NCBI GenBank assembly: GCA_024707385.1
Contig: JANPZW010000009.1
Location: 186,001-250,000 of the forward strand
Direction: 5' to 3'
Length of the DNA: 64,000 nucleotides
Origin: Cellvibrionaceae bacterium
Lineage (GTDB): Bacteria > Pseudomonadota > Gammaproteobacteria > Pseudomonadales > Cellvibrionaceae
Shown piece by piece: positions 1 to 10,738 of the stretch. Positions within the stretch are counted from its first letter, which is position 1. Every line of letters starts with the position of its first letter. The notes under the pieces were generated by a model, which saw only the letters and a program-made list of their open reading frames with translations, made no database searches and had not been told where the DNA came from. A program made the translations under genes and the position numbers.

Positions 1-798
1 GACGAAGCCATCCTCCATTGCCCGCGCCAGTGGGTAATCCATGACCACGTTCTTGAACGGCACTGGTCCCTTGCTGGATTCCACGAAGGGCGTCGCCGTC
101 ACTTCCAGGCCGAACAGCGGTTTCAGTTCATTGATGGCACGAACGCCTGCACTGGCGCGATAGCGGTGTGATTCGTCCATCAGCAGCACAAGGTCGGGCA
201 GATTTGCCAGATGGTTGAAGTAGCTGTCGCCCAGCACTTCGCGCATGCGCTTGATGCGAGGCTCCTTGCCACCGCGCACCTCGGAATTAATCTTGGAAAT
301 ATTGAAGATGTTGATACGTACATCTTGGGCGAAGCCCTGTGGTTGATCATCCACTGCCGCGCCGGTTTGGTCGTAGTTGTCACCGGTGATGATCAGCGGC
401 GGTTGCTGCGCGAATTCGGCAATTCCCTTGAACACGTACTTGGGCGTATTGCGCGTGAAGTCCGTGATCAGCTTGTTGTAGATGGTCAGATTGGGCGCAA
501 GCACGAAGAAGTTGTTGATGCCGTGCGCCATATGCAAATAGGCTATGAAGGCTCCCATCAGCCGAGTCTTGCCTACGCCCGTTGCCAGCGCAAAGCACAG
601 CGAGGGGAACTCGCGCTCGAAATCCTCCAGCGTAGGGAACTCGGCCCTTAATGTGGAAAGGATGGATGTGAGATCTCGCTCATGACTCAGCAGATCGGGG
701 GCGGCCTCGATCATGCGTGCCAGCCGGGAAAGGGATTCTGCCTGCGGCGGACGAAGAGACAAACGACCAGTGACGGCGTGCAGGACGCGGTTGCTCAT
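1..798 (-). CDS. Type III restriction enzyme, Res subunit (partial, N-terminal 266 codons)
   Basis: Helicase/nuclease subunit of a type III restriction-modification system; it would translocate on and cleave DNA together with Mod. The reading frame runs from ATG at 798 to the left window edge without a stop. A Walker A motif (ATGVGKTRLM) and a DEAD-like box (LLMDESHRYRA) mark the superfamily 2 helicase core, followed by an ATPF motif. The C-terminal helicase half and the PD-(D/E)XK nuclease would lie outside the window. The start overlaps the mod stop by one base (TAATG), so the two are translationally coupled. The alternative, a stand-alone DEAD/DEAH helicase, is less likely because Mod is adjacent. 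Confidence 0.88.
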   Translation of the reverse strand, partial: MSNRVLHAVTGRLSLRPPQAESLSRLARMIEAAPDLLSHERDLTSILSTLRAEFPTLEDFEREFPSLCFALATGVGKTRLMGAFIAYLHMAHGINNFFVLAPNLTIYNKLITDFTRNTPKYVFKGIAEFAQQPPLIITGDNYDQTGAAVDDQPQGFAQDVRINIFNISKINSEVRGGKEPRIKRMREVLGDSYFNHLANLPDLVLLMDESHRYRASAGVRAINELKPLFGLEVTATPFVESSKGPVPFKNVVMDYPLARAMEDGFV

Positions 799-2510
799 TA
801 TTCGTCCTCCCCAAACAAGCCGCCCTGATTCGAATTCGTGGCAGTCACTTTTCTGTTCCTGGATTTCTTGTTGAGGGCCTCGGCGGATGCAGCAGGATCC
901 ACTGGATCAGGTTTGGCCAACGGCAGGTTCGCCACGTTGAGGCTGTAATCGTCATGGCCCCATTCGCAGCGGGCCAACACCATCTTTGGAATTTTCTTCA
1001 GCGTTAGATTCGGCCATCGTTCCGCCGCCTTGGCGGCCGTCACACCCCGAAACGCGGAGCAGCATACCAGCAGGCTCTGGTCGGAACCCACTTCGTCGGA
1101 AAGTGCCTGTAACTGGTCGGCGGACAGGTTCTGCGTGGTGACGTAGATGAAATCCCGCTCACTGGAGTGGCCGTGCTGCCACCAATGCGTTTCCGAAGGT
1201 GCATAGGTGAAACCTTCCAGCTTGCACAGGGCTTCGGCCAGTTGCGCTGCGTTGTATTCGGGATTGATGATGGGGTTGCCCCAGTGATCGTTGACGATCA
1301 GGCTGGGCGCCAGACGGTAATAGCGGAAGCCGCCGCCGCCTTTCCAGCCCGTGCTTTCGGTTACGCCGCCTTTGTCTTCACCGTCAATGACCTTCTTCAG
1401 GCGCGGGATGATATGGGTGTGGCAGTGTTCGCCGAGTTCGACCATGATCCAGCGGCGGCCCATTTTGTGTGCGACTGCGCCAGTGGTGCCAGAACCAGCG
1501 AAGGAATCAAGCACCAAGTCGCCAGGGTTCGTAGCGAGTTCCAAAATTCTTTTAAGCAATTTTTCGGGCTTGGGAGTCATGAAAACATCGTCGTCATTGA
1601 TCCCCTCGAAGAGCTTGCGAATTTCAACCTTCGCTTCTGCATTGGTTCCCACGTCTTCGTGAAACCATAGTGTTGCCGGAACTACACCTTGCTTTGCTTC
1701 GCTAAGGAACTTCTTGATTCGAGGCGTTGCAGTGCCATCTCGACCCCACCAGATGCGGCCATCCTTTTCAAGTTCGTCAAACGTAGCCTTCGAGACTCGC
1801 CAATAGGTGCCTGATGGCGGAGTGAAGGATTTTCCGGATGGAGAGATGATTTCGTATGTTCCCTGGCTGTAAAAGTTGCGCGCTTGAATAGCGTTGGTAG
1901 TCCAAGGGCCACGCGGATCGTTATCCTGATTTGAGTACGAGCCATCAAGCGCGGCGCTTCTCGGCAAAAGATTTCGTTGCCACCCTGTAATATCTTTGGC
2001 GTAGACAAGAACGTATTCATGCATATCGGAAAAATACTTGGCAGAGTTCTTTACCGTGAATAGTTTCTGCCATATCACAGACGCGACAAAATTGGATCTC
2101 CCGAAGATCTCGTCGCACAGCACCTTTAGGTAGTGTGCTTCATTGTCATCAATAGACATCCACAACGAACCATCATCCGACAATAGCCGTTTGATGATCT
2201 CCAGTCGGTCTCGCATCAACCCCAGCCAGATGGAATGTTCAAGCCCATCGTCGTAGTGTGTAAATGCACTGCCTGTGTTGTAGGGTGGGTCAATGAATAC
2301 GCACTTAACTTTCCCAGTAAATTCCTGCTCCAATGCCTTCAACGCCAGTAGGTTGTCCCCGAAGATCAGTCGGTTGTCGAAAATATCGTTTTCTGTCACA
2401 CGCTGTTTGGCGTGGTACGACTTCTCTGGTTCTTCGAGCAGGATGCGCGGCTCCAGCTTGGGCCGCTTTTCCTTCCCAATCCAGGTAAGTTCCAGCTTTT
2501 GTTTGCTCAT
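798..2510 (-). CDS. Type III DNA adenine methyltransferase, Mod subunit
   Basis: 570 residues. Methylates adenine N6 at the recognition site and confers specificity on the Mod-Res complex. Motif IV, DPPYNTGS (residues 74-81), precedes motif I (DSFAGSGTTGAVA, around residue 335), the order of beta-class amino methyltransferases such as type III Mod. A central region of roughly 250 residues would hold the target recognition domain. The gene lies 10 bp after the AIPR-like gene and overlaps res by one base, so it belongs to the same minus-strand operon. I see no repeat tract of the kind that makes some mod genes phase-variable. Confidence 0.92.
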   Translation of the reverse strand: MSKQKLELTWIGKEKRPKLEPRILLEEPEKSYHAKQRVTENDIFDNRLIFGDNLLALKALEQEFTGKVKCVFIDPPYNTGSAFTHYDDGLEHSIWLGLMRDRLEIIKRLLSDDGSLWMSIDDNEAHYLKVLCDEIFGRSNFVASVIWQKLFTVKNSAKYFSDMHEYVLVYAKDITGWQRNLLPRSAALDGSYSNQDNDPRGPWTTNAIQARNFYSQGTYEIISPSGKSFTPPSGTYWRVSKATFDELEKDGRIWWGRDGTATPRIKKFLSEAKQGVVPATLWFHEDVGTNAEAKVEIRKLFEGINDDDVFMTPKPEKLLKRILELATNPGDLVLDSFAGSGTTGAVAHKMGRRWIMVELGEHCHTHIIPRLKKVIDGEDKGGVTESTGWKGGGGFRYYRLAPSLIVNDHWGNPIINPEYNAAQLAEALCKLEGFTYAPSETHWWQHGHSSERDFIYVTTQNLSADQLQALSDEVGSDQSLLVCCSAFRGVTAAKAAERWPNLTLKKIPKMVLARCEWGHDDYSLNVANLPLAKPDPVDPAASAEALNKKSRNRKVTATNSNQGGLFGEDE

Positions 2511-2520
2511 GACACTGTTC

Positions 2521-4313
2521 TCATAGTTGTGGCGCCCGACTCGACAAATAGTCGATCAGGCGCTTGCGCGGATACGCATCCGCTGCATTCTGAATATTGC
2601 GTAGAGGCGCTATGGCCGGATCGGCACTCAGCGCAAAGTGTGTTTCCATTAGGTCGGCCAGGAAGGTGGCGACGTTGCCCTGGTTGCGGAAGTAGGCCAG
2701 CGGCCCCTCGCCCAGCAGTCGTTGCCGCCCAAGGTCTAAGGTCTGCTGCCGTAACTCATCGAGCGGCTGGCTGATCAAGCCGTTAATCGCTGCGGTATCT
2801 ATGACCGTCGCTGCACGGATACGTTGGCGCAGGCGCTTCATCGTCACGGACGTAATGACGTGCATGGCATGGCGATAGATCAGCTTTTCTTGACTGCGCG
2901 CCGCTGCGCGCTGCTCGTAACCCACGACGAGCTTGCGGATGGCTTGGTGGCACAGCACAGCATTGACCAAAGCCACGCCTGTCAGCGTGGCAGGAAAAAG
3001 TGCCTGATACTCGGTAGATTCTGGATTGGTCAGCCGCGCCGGTTCGCTCTTGAGCCAGACGGCATAGCGCGGATCGTCCTGCTGCGATGCGAGTGCGCGC
3101 AAGGCTTCATCCAATGAGATGGAATGGGCATCGCTAGCGAGGGCTTCGGGACGATAGTGGTACGTAAAACCGAGCAGGGCAACTTCCTGCCGCAACCGCT
3201 CCTGGTTCTCGTCCAACGAAGCAAAGTTCGCCGTCTGCACCGGATTCTGGTGGTTGCGCGCCTTGGTGACGCGCTTGCCGAATGAGCCATCCGCCGGTGC
3301 CTTGATCAAGGTAAGCATCACCTTGGCGTCGCCAATGCTGCAGTCCGGGTGCTGAGCCACGAACTCGGCGGCGGACGCCACTGTCTGGGCACCGTTGATG
3401 ATGGACAGACCACGAACCTTGAACTTCTTGACTCCGGCCTTTCCCCCTTGGGTTCGATAAGGTCACAAACGGCAGTGACACCGTTGTTGAGGTAGAAGAA
3501 GTCTGCCGGGGCGTCGCGCAAGGTCGCCTTGATGGCCTTATTGACGTCGGAGCGACTGCTGCCGAGGAAGTAACGAATGTTGCGCTCGTAAAGCGCTTTG
3601 CCTTCCTTCTGATGCAGTGCCACGAGATCAGTAAGGCGCGCAATGCCGTAGTAGGTTGTGCGCGGAGTTTCAACCTTCGCATGCTTCTGCAAGGCGATGT
3701 CAGTGTGAACAGGCTGGTAAGCCTGCTCCGCTAACAGATCACGGACGACCTCTACTGCGGTGTAGTAAATCACCTGCTTGTCGAGCCGCTCCTCGTCAGA
3801 GCTTTCGTCGTCGAGCAGAGCCTGCAAGGCATCGCTTGCCGTTTTGGAGATACCGTCACCGGTGTAAGTAATGACCAGTTTGATATGGCTGCACGCATCG
3901 AGAGCTACCTCGATATCGGCCTTCCGCTTCATGAAATTCCTGTTGAACCCGGCAAACTCCTGACGGAGCAACAAGCGAATGCCTTCACAGAACGGCAGTG
4001 CATCTTCTTGTTTGAACTGTTCGGATTCCTTTAGCTTGGCTTGCAGCAGGTAAAGAGTTTCCGATTGCTCGTCGTAATGGATGGCATCAATGCCCTTATC
4101 GTTGAAATCATCTACGACCGACGCGGCGGCGGCCTGCGGCGTAATGTCGAGCAGCTTGTGCAGAGCGAAAGCGCTGAAGGCGCGCGAGATCTGCTTGACC
4201 TGTTGTTCCGCTATAGGTTTAGTGGTGTCAAGTAAAGGAGGTAGGAACGGCACGAAGCGCTCCGCTAATACCTGCTTCAAGATCGCCATGTATTGGGGTT
4301 CGAGCGCCGTCAT
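2521..4313 (-). pseudogene. AIPR-family abortive infection protein, frameshifted
   Basis: The two halves read as one AIPR protein of about 597 residues. The first frame (ATG at 4313) runs through YERNIRYFLG and FFYLNNGVTAVCDLIEPKG. The second frame continues AGVKKFKVRGLSIINGAQTV, the family's conserved core. The frames join if the run of five C at 3443-3447 (G on the coding strand) has lost one base. AIPR proteins are known from phage abortive-infection settings; the biochemical activity is uncertain. It sits between the TrlF-like ATPase gene (1 bp gap) and mod (10 bp gap). The lesion may be a sequencing error, genuine inactivation, or slippage at a short G tract. Confidence 0.8.
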
Positions 4314-4314
4314 G

Positions 4315-7300
4315 TCAATGGTATTTCCCGTATCGGTTCTCGAATGCGGGCTTGGTACCTTCAAGTACGGTCACGACGGCGCCATTGAGCCCCGTGTTTT
4401 CGATTGCCCCCGAGTCATAGTTGATGGTGGAGTCCGATGCTCGATCGAACCTCGCATGGATGATCTGCTCAGCATCACACACAACCGCCAAATTGGGGTT
4501 ATGTGTGACCATGATAATCTGCCGCTGCTTCTTGGCTTCAGACAGAACGGGCACGAGCAGGCGGAACACCGTCTCGTTGTCAAGGTTCTCTTCCGGCTGG
4601 TCCAGGATGATGGGCGTCTTTCCCTTGTCCACCAGCAAGTAGAAAATCAACAATAGCGCACCACGCTGCCCAGGAGAAAGTTGCTCGATCTGCGTGTCTT
4701 GGAACAACAAGGAGTACCGCGGCTCAAGGAAGTTCAGCCCGAAAATCAGGTCATACACTGCCGCTGCGGACTGTCCCTTCTTCACCAAGTTGAAGATCCC
4801 AGCAGGTGACCCGGAAGCTCTAGCGGCGTCCACGATCTTCTCCTGCAGGGCGCCAACGAAGGCCAACGCCCCGTCTTTGGTGTTCAAGTCATAACGGTCG
4901 AACAGCTTTCGGATTGTCGAAGAAGCCTCGTCCTGCCCACGAAATTCACCCCAGGTCTGCTTTATCAGAGCGAACAACTGATCCGAGATGGCATCCGCTG
5001 ACGCCGCAAGAGTTGCCTGGAACTGCAACCTGTAGTCCTCCCGTATCAGGTCGTTCTTCTGGATCAAGTCCTGGACAGGTTTGAAGAGTTCCGCACGCGC
5101 TGTTCGCTGGGCATCGAGGGTGTCGAATATTTCACCCGACAACTGCAATCGCTTTGCTTCCAGCTCCTTGAGCTGGTCAGGCAGCGCCTTAATCTGTTTA
5201 ATACGGGTCTCTAGGCCGACTTTCGACTCCGGCTCAGTAGGTGAGCCGATCAGTTCATCTCGCTTCCTGTTCCATTCGGCAAGCTGACGCTGATAAGACT
5301 CGAACTGTTGCTGAGGCGCATTGAGTTTCGAGGTGAACCCTTGCTGCGTCTCCGTGTAGATTTTCAGGTTTTCAGCCAGTTGCTCGGACTCGGCCTTCAA
5401 CTCCTCCTGCTTCGTCGTGAGTTCAGCTGATCTCTTGTCTAGAGCGCTTGTTTTGATATCAATGGCTGCAAGATCGGACCAGGCGAAGCCAAGCAGCTTG
5501 AGGTCATCGGACACTGCATTCTGTGCTTGGTCAAAAGTCCGCTGGAGCAATCTCAACTGCTCACGAATGTTGGCTATCGCCTTCTGCCGCTTAGCTAGTT
5601 CGGTGGTCTCCCCGGCGATCTCTAGCGTGCGCTTTTTCGCAGCTTCTATCTGCTGACTCGCCTCTGCCAAGCCGTCAGCAGCCTGCTTTTGCTCGGGGCT
5701 CAATGTCTCTGTGGGCGCAGCAACCTCCACCGGCTTTAGCTTATCGTGTTCTTCAATTTGCTTGCCCTTCAGCAAAAGTAGTTCGGTGAGCTTCTTCAGC
5801 TCTATAGGCTGAAGCTGCTCCTCGATACGCACGATTGAGGCGTTGGCCGAGGCCAGTTCCTTGCGATACTCACCCAATCGGTTCCTGAGCGACTGCTCCT
5901 GCTGCTCCGTCAGTTGATCGAAGTCGAGTGCGCCCAACCTCATGTCTTCACTCGCGTGGGAGAAGATAACTGCCCGCAGTTCCTTCTCGAAAGCATCCGA
6001 CTTTCCCGACACATGCTCGTTGCAAAGCTCCTCGAAATAGTGCTGTGGAATGTAGCGAACAAGCTCTGCCTTTCTCTTCAGATGGAGGCTCATTGAGAGC
6101 TCGGGCTTCGGTACTCTCGTCGCACCAAGTCAGCGTCCCGGTAAAGTGTCGTGCGGGTTCGCCGGTCTTCCCTAGGAAGCGGTCCCGCCGGAGAAAGCTG
6201 AAGTGCTTGGACTGTCTGGAATTACCAAGCATCGCGATGACATCGGCCAACGCGCTTTTCCCGCTTCCTTTATTCCCGATGATGGCAACAAGATCGGGGT
6301 TCAAGGGGATGTCGCAGCCGTGGAGCCATTGCCCTACGCCGGCCTTGTCGCCTGTCTTGGTGATTTCAATGGATTCGATGTAGTAGGTCTTGTTAGACTC
6401 GACTTCCTGCACCTTGGGCGGTTTTTCACCAATGAAGGAGCGTTTCGCCGGTTCAAGAATGGCTTGCTTGAGACCACGGAATGAAGGATCGGCTTTAATC
6501 CAAGTTTTCTTGCCGGAAGGAAAGTCACCATAGCCACGTTTGTTGTTATCACCGGGAGTGCCGATAAAACAGTGAGCGTCACTACCTGAAACAGCTAAAC
6601 GAGGCTTATTTTTCAGTGCGGCCTGAAAGTTCTTGATGAACCTGGCATTGCCCGGTGTTTTCTCTCCAACGAAAGCTCCCCACAAATCAATATTTCTTGT
6701 TTCAAATATTGGGGAATTCTGAAAAAGATTCATGGCGTAAGCATAGTGCTCATGCCATTTGACCTCTTCAAGCCCATCGTTTGTATCGAATGGCATAAAA
6801 CCGATTGCGCATCCATTCGGAACCTTTGAAATTGCATCTCTGTAAGATTCTGCGTTGATTTCCGCAATAACCATGCCCGCCTGTAGCGCTTTTGCATCAT
6901 TGGCATAAATCTCGGTCTTGGCAAAACCATGTGTTTTGAGTTTATCTTCACCTGCCTGACGTGCAAGCTCTATCAACGCAGAATTGGATAATGGCCTATT
7001 AACCAATTCGACTTTCAAGGCTGACTTGAAGTCTAGGAGTACCTGATCTTCAATTTCATCAGAAAAAATGACATGAGCGTTCAATCGCCCGTTCATCGGG
7101 GCGACGAGTCGTAGCTCTATCCCTGGAAATACGGTTTTGTTTAGCTTAGGGGCATCAGATGCCTTAAGCCTTTTTTGCAATGCAAACCAACCATCAAACG
7201 TCCAATAGTCCATGATGGCGAACACAGCAGGTTCAGCCTTATTCATGGCATCAATCATCTCATCCACTAACTTTTGGTTGGCTTCAGATGACAAGTCGCC

Positions 7301-7402
7301 TTCAAACTTTTGCCCAGACCATTGGAACGATGCTGGCGTATGGACATGTAAGTCCCATTGTCTCCAAGTCGCACCCCGAGAAATCTCTCTTTTTGTCATC
7401 AT
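4315..7402 (-). pseudogene. TrlF-like PHP-domain plus SMC-type AAA ATPase, frameshifted
   Basis: Reads as one protein of about 1,030 residues once a one-base shift near 6070-6100 is repaired. The N-terminal PHP part has HxH (LHVHTP, about residues 19-21) and a GSDAH motif, suggesting a metal-dependent phosphoesterase. A Walker A follows (IIGNKGSGKSALAD). The C-terminal frame carries long coiled coils (about residues 40-330 of that part), a signature loop (LSPGQRGAL) and Walker B (IILDQPEENLDNE), so it resembles Rad50/SMC ATPases. Removing one G from the codons for EEKGRA gives EEKAELVRYIPQ and joins the halves. The start at 7402 overlaps the helicase stop (ATGA). The family name is from memory; a role in DNA sensing or cleavage during defence is inferred. 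Confidence 0.78.
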
Positions 7403-10293
7403 TTCAGTTCCCACTCAATGGTGAACAGCATGTGCTCTTCCACCTGCTGCTGAAGCTGCGATTCCAACTGGCTGATGAGGTCATTGCGCTGTGCTTCAAC
7501 TTCATCTTGTCTAGCAAACAACTCGCGGCGCAGCTTGCTGCGCTTGCCTTCCAATTCGCGCTGCTTCTTCTGCCATGACAGCTTTTCGTCCAGCGTCGGC
7601 GAGGTCGCGGCGGTTCGGCGCACCTCCTTGATCTCGCGGTCGATCTCCTTGATCTCCTGCTCCAGACCCAATTTCAGATCGTCCGCCCAGGCATCCAGCT
7701 TCTGGACTTCCTGCTCGAAGTAACCAAGGTTGCGCTCGTTGACTTCGCGCAAAAGCGCACTTTTGCGCGCTTCCACATCGACCAAAAGGGTGGCGTCAGG
7801 GGCGTTGAACAGACTGACCGCCTGCGTGGTTGCGGGCAGACGCAGCAGTTTTTCCGGGTCATCTTCTGCGAGCAAAACGCCGTCGGTTGTTGCCGCGGCG
7901 ACTAGCAGATGTTCTTCCCGGTTGCCGAGTGTCTCGACCGTGATCAGTCTCACGGTGAGCCATCCAGCCTTGCCGCGATAGGCTTCAAGCGTGCTGATCT
8001 TTGAGCCGTAGGCGTCGTAGTCGAAGATGAGACGAGCTGCATCAAGTTTCCGAGCCTTGGCCTGCTCGATTGCCCATCGAGCCAATGGATGACTGATGCG
8101 GTATAGGTGCGCATCGCCGGACCGGCGGGGCAGTTCGTAGCGCCCCCGCTCGATGGTCGTAAATCCGCTGTGCTCGATCTCAGCCGGTATTTGGCAGAGA
8201 TCGAAACCACTGTCATCGAACGAGGCATACTGGATCAATTCGGCGCGGGTCAAGTCCATCAGCATGCGTTCGAAGCGATTGCGCGCGTTGCGGCTGTCGT
8301 CTGCACGTATCCGCAGCTTTTCCTGCACTGACTCGTCGAAGTTTTCAAGTAATGCCTGACGCGTCTTGACCATGGCGTCACTGATCTCTCCCGACAGGTC
8401 AAGGCGGAGCTGCTCAAAACTGGATTTGATTTCCTCTGGTTCTCGGCAGTTCTGGTAGATATCCGCGATGCGTCGCTCGAAGTCGACCCCCGAACCGATG
8501 GCGCCCAACACTTCGTCGCTGGCGCCAAACACGCCTTCGAAGAGCTGGAACTTCTGCGCCAGCAATTCATAGACGCGTTTGTCCGCCTCATTGCTGAGGT
8601 CCACGAAGTTCACAACCACCACATCGTGCTTCTGGCCGTAGCGGTGGCAGCGCCCGATGCGCTGCTCGATACGCTGCGGATTCCAAGGCAAGTCATAGTT
8701 GATCACAAGCGAGCAGAATTGAAGGTTGATGCCTTCGGCGCCAGCTTCGGTTGCAATCATGACCTTGCCACGCTCCTTGAAGTGCTCGACCAGTGCTGCA
8801 CGGGTGTCGGCGGTCTTGGAGCCGGTGATGCGGTCAGTGCCTTCGTGGCGTTTGAGCCAATCCTTGTAGATCGCCTGCGCACGCTGGTCGCTGTTAGTGC
8901 CGTTGAAGAGCACGATGCCGTCGCCGTATGGCGTGTCAGCCAGCAAGCTCAGGAGATACTCCTGTGTGCGCTTGGATTCGGTGAAGATAATGGCTTTTTG
9001 GGCTGCACCCAACCGATCCAGTTCGGCAAAGGCACGATCCAGTGCGGTCAGCAGCGCCTTACCCTTGGCATTGTCACGGATGTTGGTCGCCAACTCCTTG
9101 AAGTGGCGAAGCTCTTCGATTTCCTGTGCAATGGCATCTCGCTCTGCGCGGCTTGGTGCCACCGTAGCAGAGCCTTGCTCGTTCCACTCATCCGCAGTTT
9201 CGTCCAGCGATTCGTAGTCTTCGTCGAGTTCTTCGGCCAGATCAGGAATTTCTGCCGTCTCGTCGAGCACTCCCTGAAGCCGTTTGGCCATCGTTTCCAG
9301 CGCACCTGCGATGGCGTGTGAGCTGGACGCAAGCAGCTTCCAGAGCACCAATGAAATTAGCTGGCGCTGCCCTTCGGGCATGGCCTTGAGGTTTGGGCGG
9401 CGCAAGTAATCAGCGACGAGTCGGGACAGTTCCTGCTCTTCGCTTGAGGGCGTGAATTCCTGGATGATGGCCTTGCGCGCCGTATACGACACATAGGGCT
9501 GAACCTGTTTGCGCAGCGTGCGCTTGCAGATGGGAGCCAGCCTGTCACGCAGGCCGTTGAAAGCCTGCTCCCGGCCAGTAAATTGCGAGCGAAAGCTGTC
9601 GAGATCTCCAAACACGCGGTCATCAATGAAGCTGACCAGCCCATAGAGTTCGAGCAATGAGTTTTGTAACGGCGTTGCGGTCAGCAGCACCTTGGAGTGA
9701 ACGTGCGACAACGCATCCTTGAGGGTTTTGGCAATGACGTTGCTGGTCTTGTAGACGTTGCGCAGGCGATGCGCTTCGTCGAGAACGACCAAGTCCCAGT
9801 CAATGCTCTTGACATCGTCAGCCTTGGACTTGGCGAACTGGTAGGAACAGATGACCGGACCGGAGGCGAAGAGGAATGGATTCTGTCGATCCTGCTTGCG
9901 GATCGCGTTGTAGCTTTTGGCTTCGAGAATCAATCCTTGCAGGCCGAATTTGTCTTGCAACTCCTGGTGCCACTGCTTGCGCAGGTTGGCCGGAACGATG
10001 ATGAGAATCTTGCGGCGTCGCTCGGCCCAACGCTGTGAGATCACCAACCCCGCTTCAATGGTCTTGCCGAGGCCCACTTCGTCGGCGAGGAGTACGCCGC
10101 GTGAAAGAGGATTGCGGCAGGCGAAGAGAGCAGCATCAACCTGATGAGGATTGAGATCAACCTGCGAGTCGACCAGTGTTGAGGCCAGCGATTCCACGGA
10201 GTCGCCTGCTGCACGGCGCGTCAAAAGCCATGCAACGTACTGACGTTGATGCGGTGTCAAGAGCGGCATTGTCGTCAACTGCGATCTCCCCAT
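7399..10293 (-). CDS. SNF2/RapA-like ATP-dependent helicase or translocase
   Basis: 964 residues. Superfamily 2 ATPase expected to translocate on double-stranded DNA. Walker A is LADEVGLGKTIEAG (about residues 69-82), the DEAH box is VVLDEAHRLRN, motif III is LLTATPLQN, and motifs V/VI are EGINLQFC and QRIGRCHRYGQ. The C-terminal 300 residues, with a charged coiled coil near the end, are typical of large helicases in defence islands. An internal ATG at 10269 (MPLLTPHQRQY) has a GGAGA about 12 bases upstream and may be the true start. First large gene of the operon, followed by the TrlF-like, AIPR, Mod and Res genes. It resembles DISARM DrmD in architecture, but no other DISARM genes are present. 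Confidence 0.85.
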   Translation of the reverse strand: MGRSQLTTMPLLTPHQRQYVAWLLTRRAAGDSVESLASTLVDSQVDLNPHQVDAALFACRNPLSRGVLLADEVGLGKTIEAGLVISQRWAERRRKILIIVPANLRKQWHQELQDKFGLQGLILEAKSYNAIRKQDRQNPFLFASGPVICSYQFAKSKADDVKSIDWDLVVLDEAHRLRNVYKTSNVIAKTLKDALSHVHSKVLLTATPLQNSLLELYGLVSFIDDRVFGDLDSFRSQFTGREQAFNGLRDRLAPICKRTLRKQVQPYVSYTARKAIIQEFTPSSEEQELSRLVADYLRRPNLKAMPEGQRQLISLVLWKLLASSSHAIAGALETMAKRLQGVLDETAEIPDLAEELDEDYESLDETADEWNEQGSATVAPSRAERDAIAQEIEELRHFKELATNIRDNAKGKALLTALDRAFAELDRLGAAQKAIIFTESKRTQEYLLSLLADTPYGDGIVLFNGTNSDQRAQAIYKDWLKRHEGTDRITGSKTADTRAALVEHFKERGKVMIATEAGAEGINLQFCSLVINYDLPWNPQRIEQRIGRCHRYGQKHDVVVVNFVDLSNEADKRVYELLAQKFQLFEGVFGASDEVLGAIGSGVDFERRIADIYQNCREPEEIKSSFEQLRLDLSGEISDAMVKTRQALLENFDESVQEKLRIRADDSRNARNRFERMLMDLTRAELIQYASFDDSGFDLCQIPAEIEHSGFTTIERGRYELPRRSGDAHLYRISHPLARWAIEQAKARKLDAARLIFDYDAYGSKISTLEAYRGKAGWLTVRLITVETLGNREEHLLVAAATTDGVLLAEDDPEKLLRLPATTQAVSLFNAPDATLLVDVEARKSALLREVNERNLGYFEQEVQKLDAWADDLKLGLEQEIKEIDREIKEVRRTAATSPTLDEKLSWQKKQRELEGKRSKLRRELFARQDEVEAQRNDLISQLESQLQQQVEEHMLFTIEWELK

Positions 10294-10330
10294 GTTTTCA
10301 AGCGTTACTCAGCGGCTGGCTTTTCCAAAG

Positions 10331-10531
10331 TCAGTCCGCCTCTGGTTTCATCCTGCTGATGCTGCTGGCGATCCAGCTATCCAGTTCGGATCGCCGGAAA
10401 CGCCACGTCCCTCCCAACTTGAACGCAGGAATTTCTCCCCTTTGTGCCAGACGGTAGACCGTCCGCTTGCCGGCTTTGAGGTATGCCGCGACCTCATCAA
10501 GCGTCAGGATTTCGCTTTCGGGGTCAGTCAT
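10331..10531 (-). CDS. Excisionase-type (MerR-like HTH_17) DNA-binding protein
   Basis: 66 residues. A helix-turn-helix of the excisionase/HTH_17 type is clear from the pattern DEVAAYLKAGKRTVYRLAQRG followed by the wing GGTWRFRRSELDSWI. Such small proteins act either as recombination directionality factors or as local repressors. It is the first gene of the minus-strand defence operon, 37 bp ahead of the helicase, with a promoter-like pair directly upstream. An autoregulatory role for this operon is therefore more likely than ICE excision, since the integrase is 31 kb away. That is inference. Confidence 0.8.
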   Translation of the reverse strand: MTDPESEILTLDEVAAYLKAGKRTVYRLAQRGEIPAFKLGGTWRFRRSELDSWIASSISRMKPEAD

Positions 10532-10557
10532 CTGAAAACCATCTCGGTTGGTATTTC

Positions 10558-10585
10558 ATAGTATCCATTAGCCAAGTTTGTTCAA
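10558..10585 (-). promoter_or_regulatory. Candidate sigma-70 promoter of the defence operon
   Basis: On the minus strand TTGAAC (10580-10585) and TACTAT (10558-10563) are separated by 16 bases, ending 27 bases before the HTH gene start. The rest of 10532-10738, the divergent spacer between this operon and the mating-gene operon, shows no gene. Confidence 0.45.
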
Positions 10586-10738
10586 CTTTACCAGAAAATA
10601 CTTGTTACAGGCCACTATCCAGTTGGTGAGTTTCCAAGCACTCGATAACACGGTTGCCTCGCAGTTCCTATTGTTTGCGGCCTGAAACGCCCCTGACCGC
10701 CACGATCTAGCCATTGCTGATGACACAGGAATGGCGCG

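Noticed and set aside
1..10531. DISARM or BREX assignment for the defence operon
   Set aside because: No DrmA/DrmB, PglZ, PglX or BrxC-type genes are visible; only a helicase of similar type.
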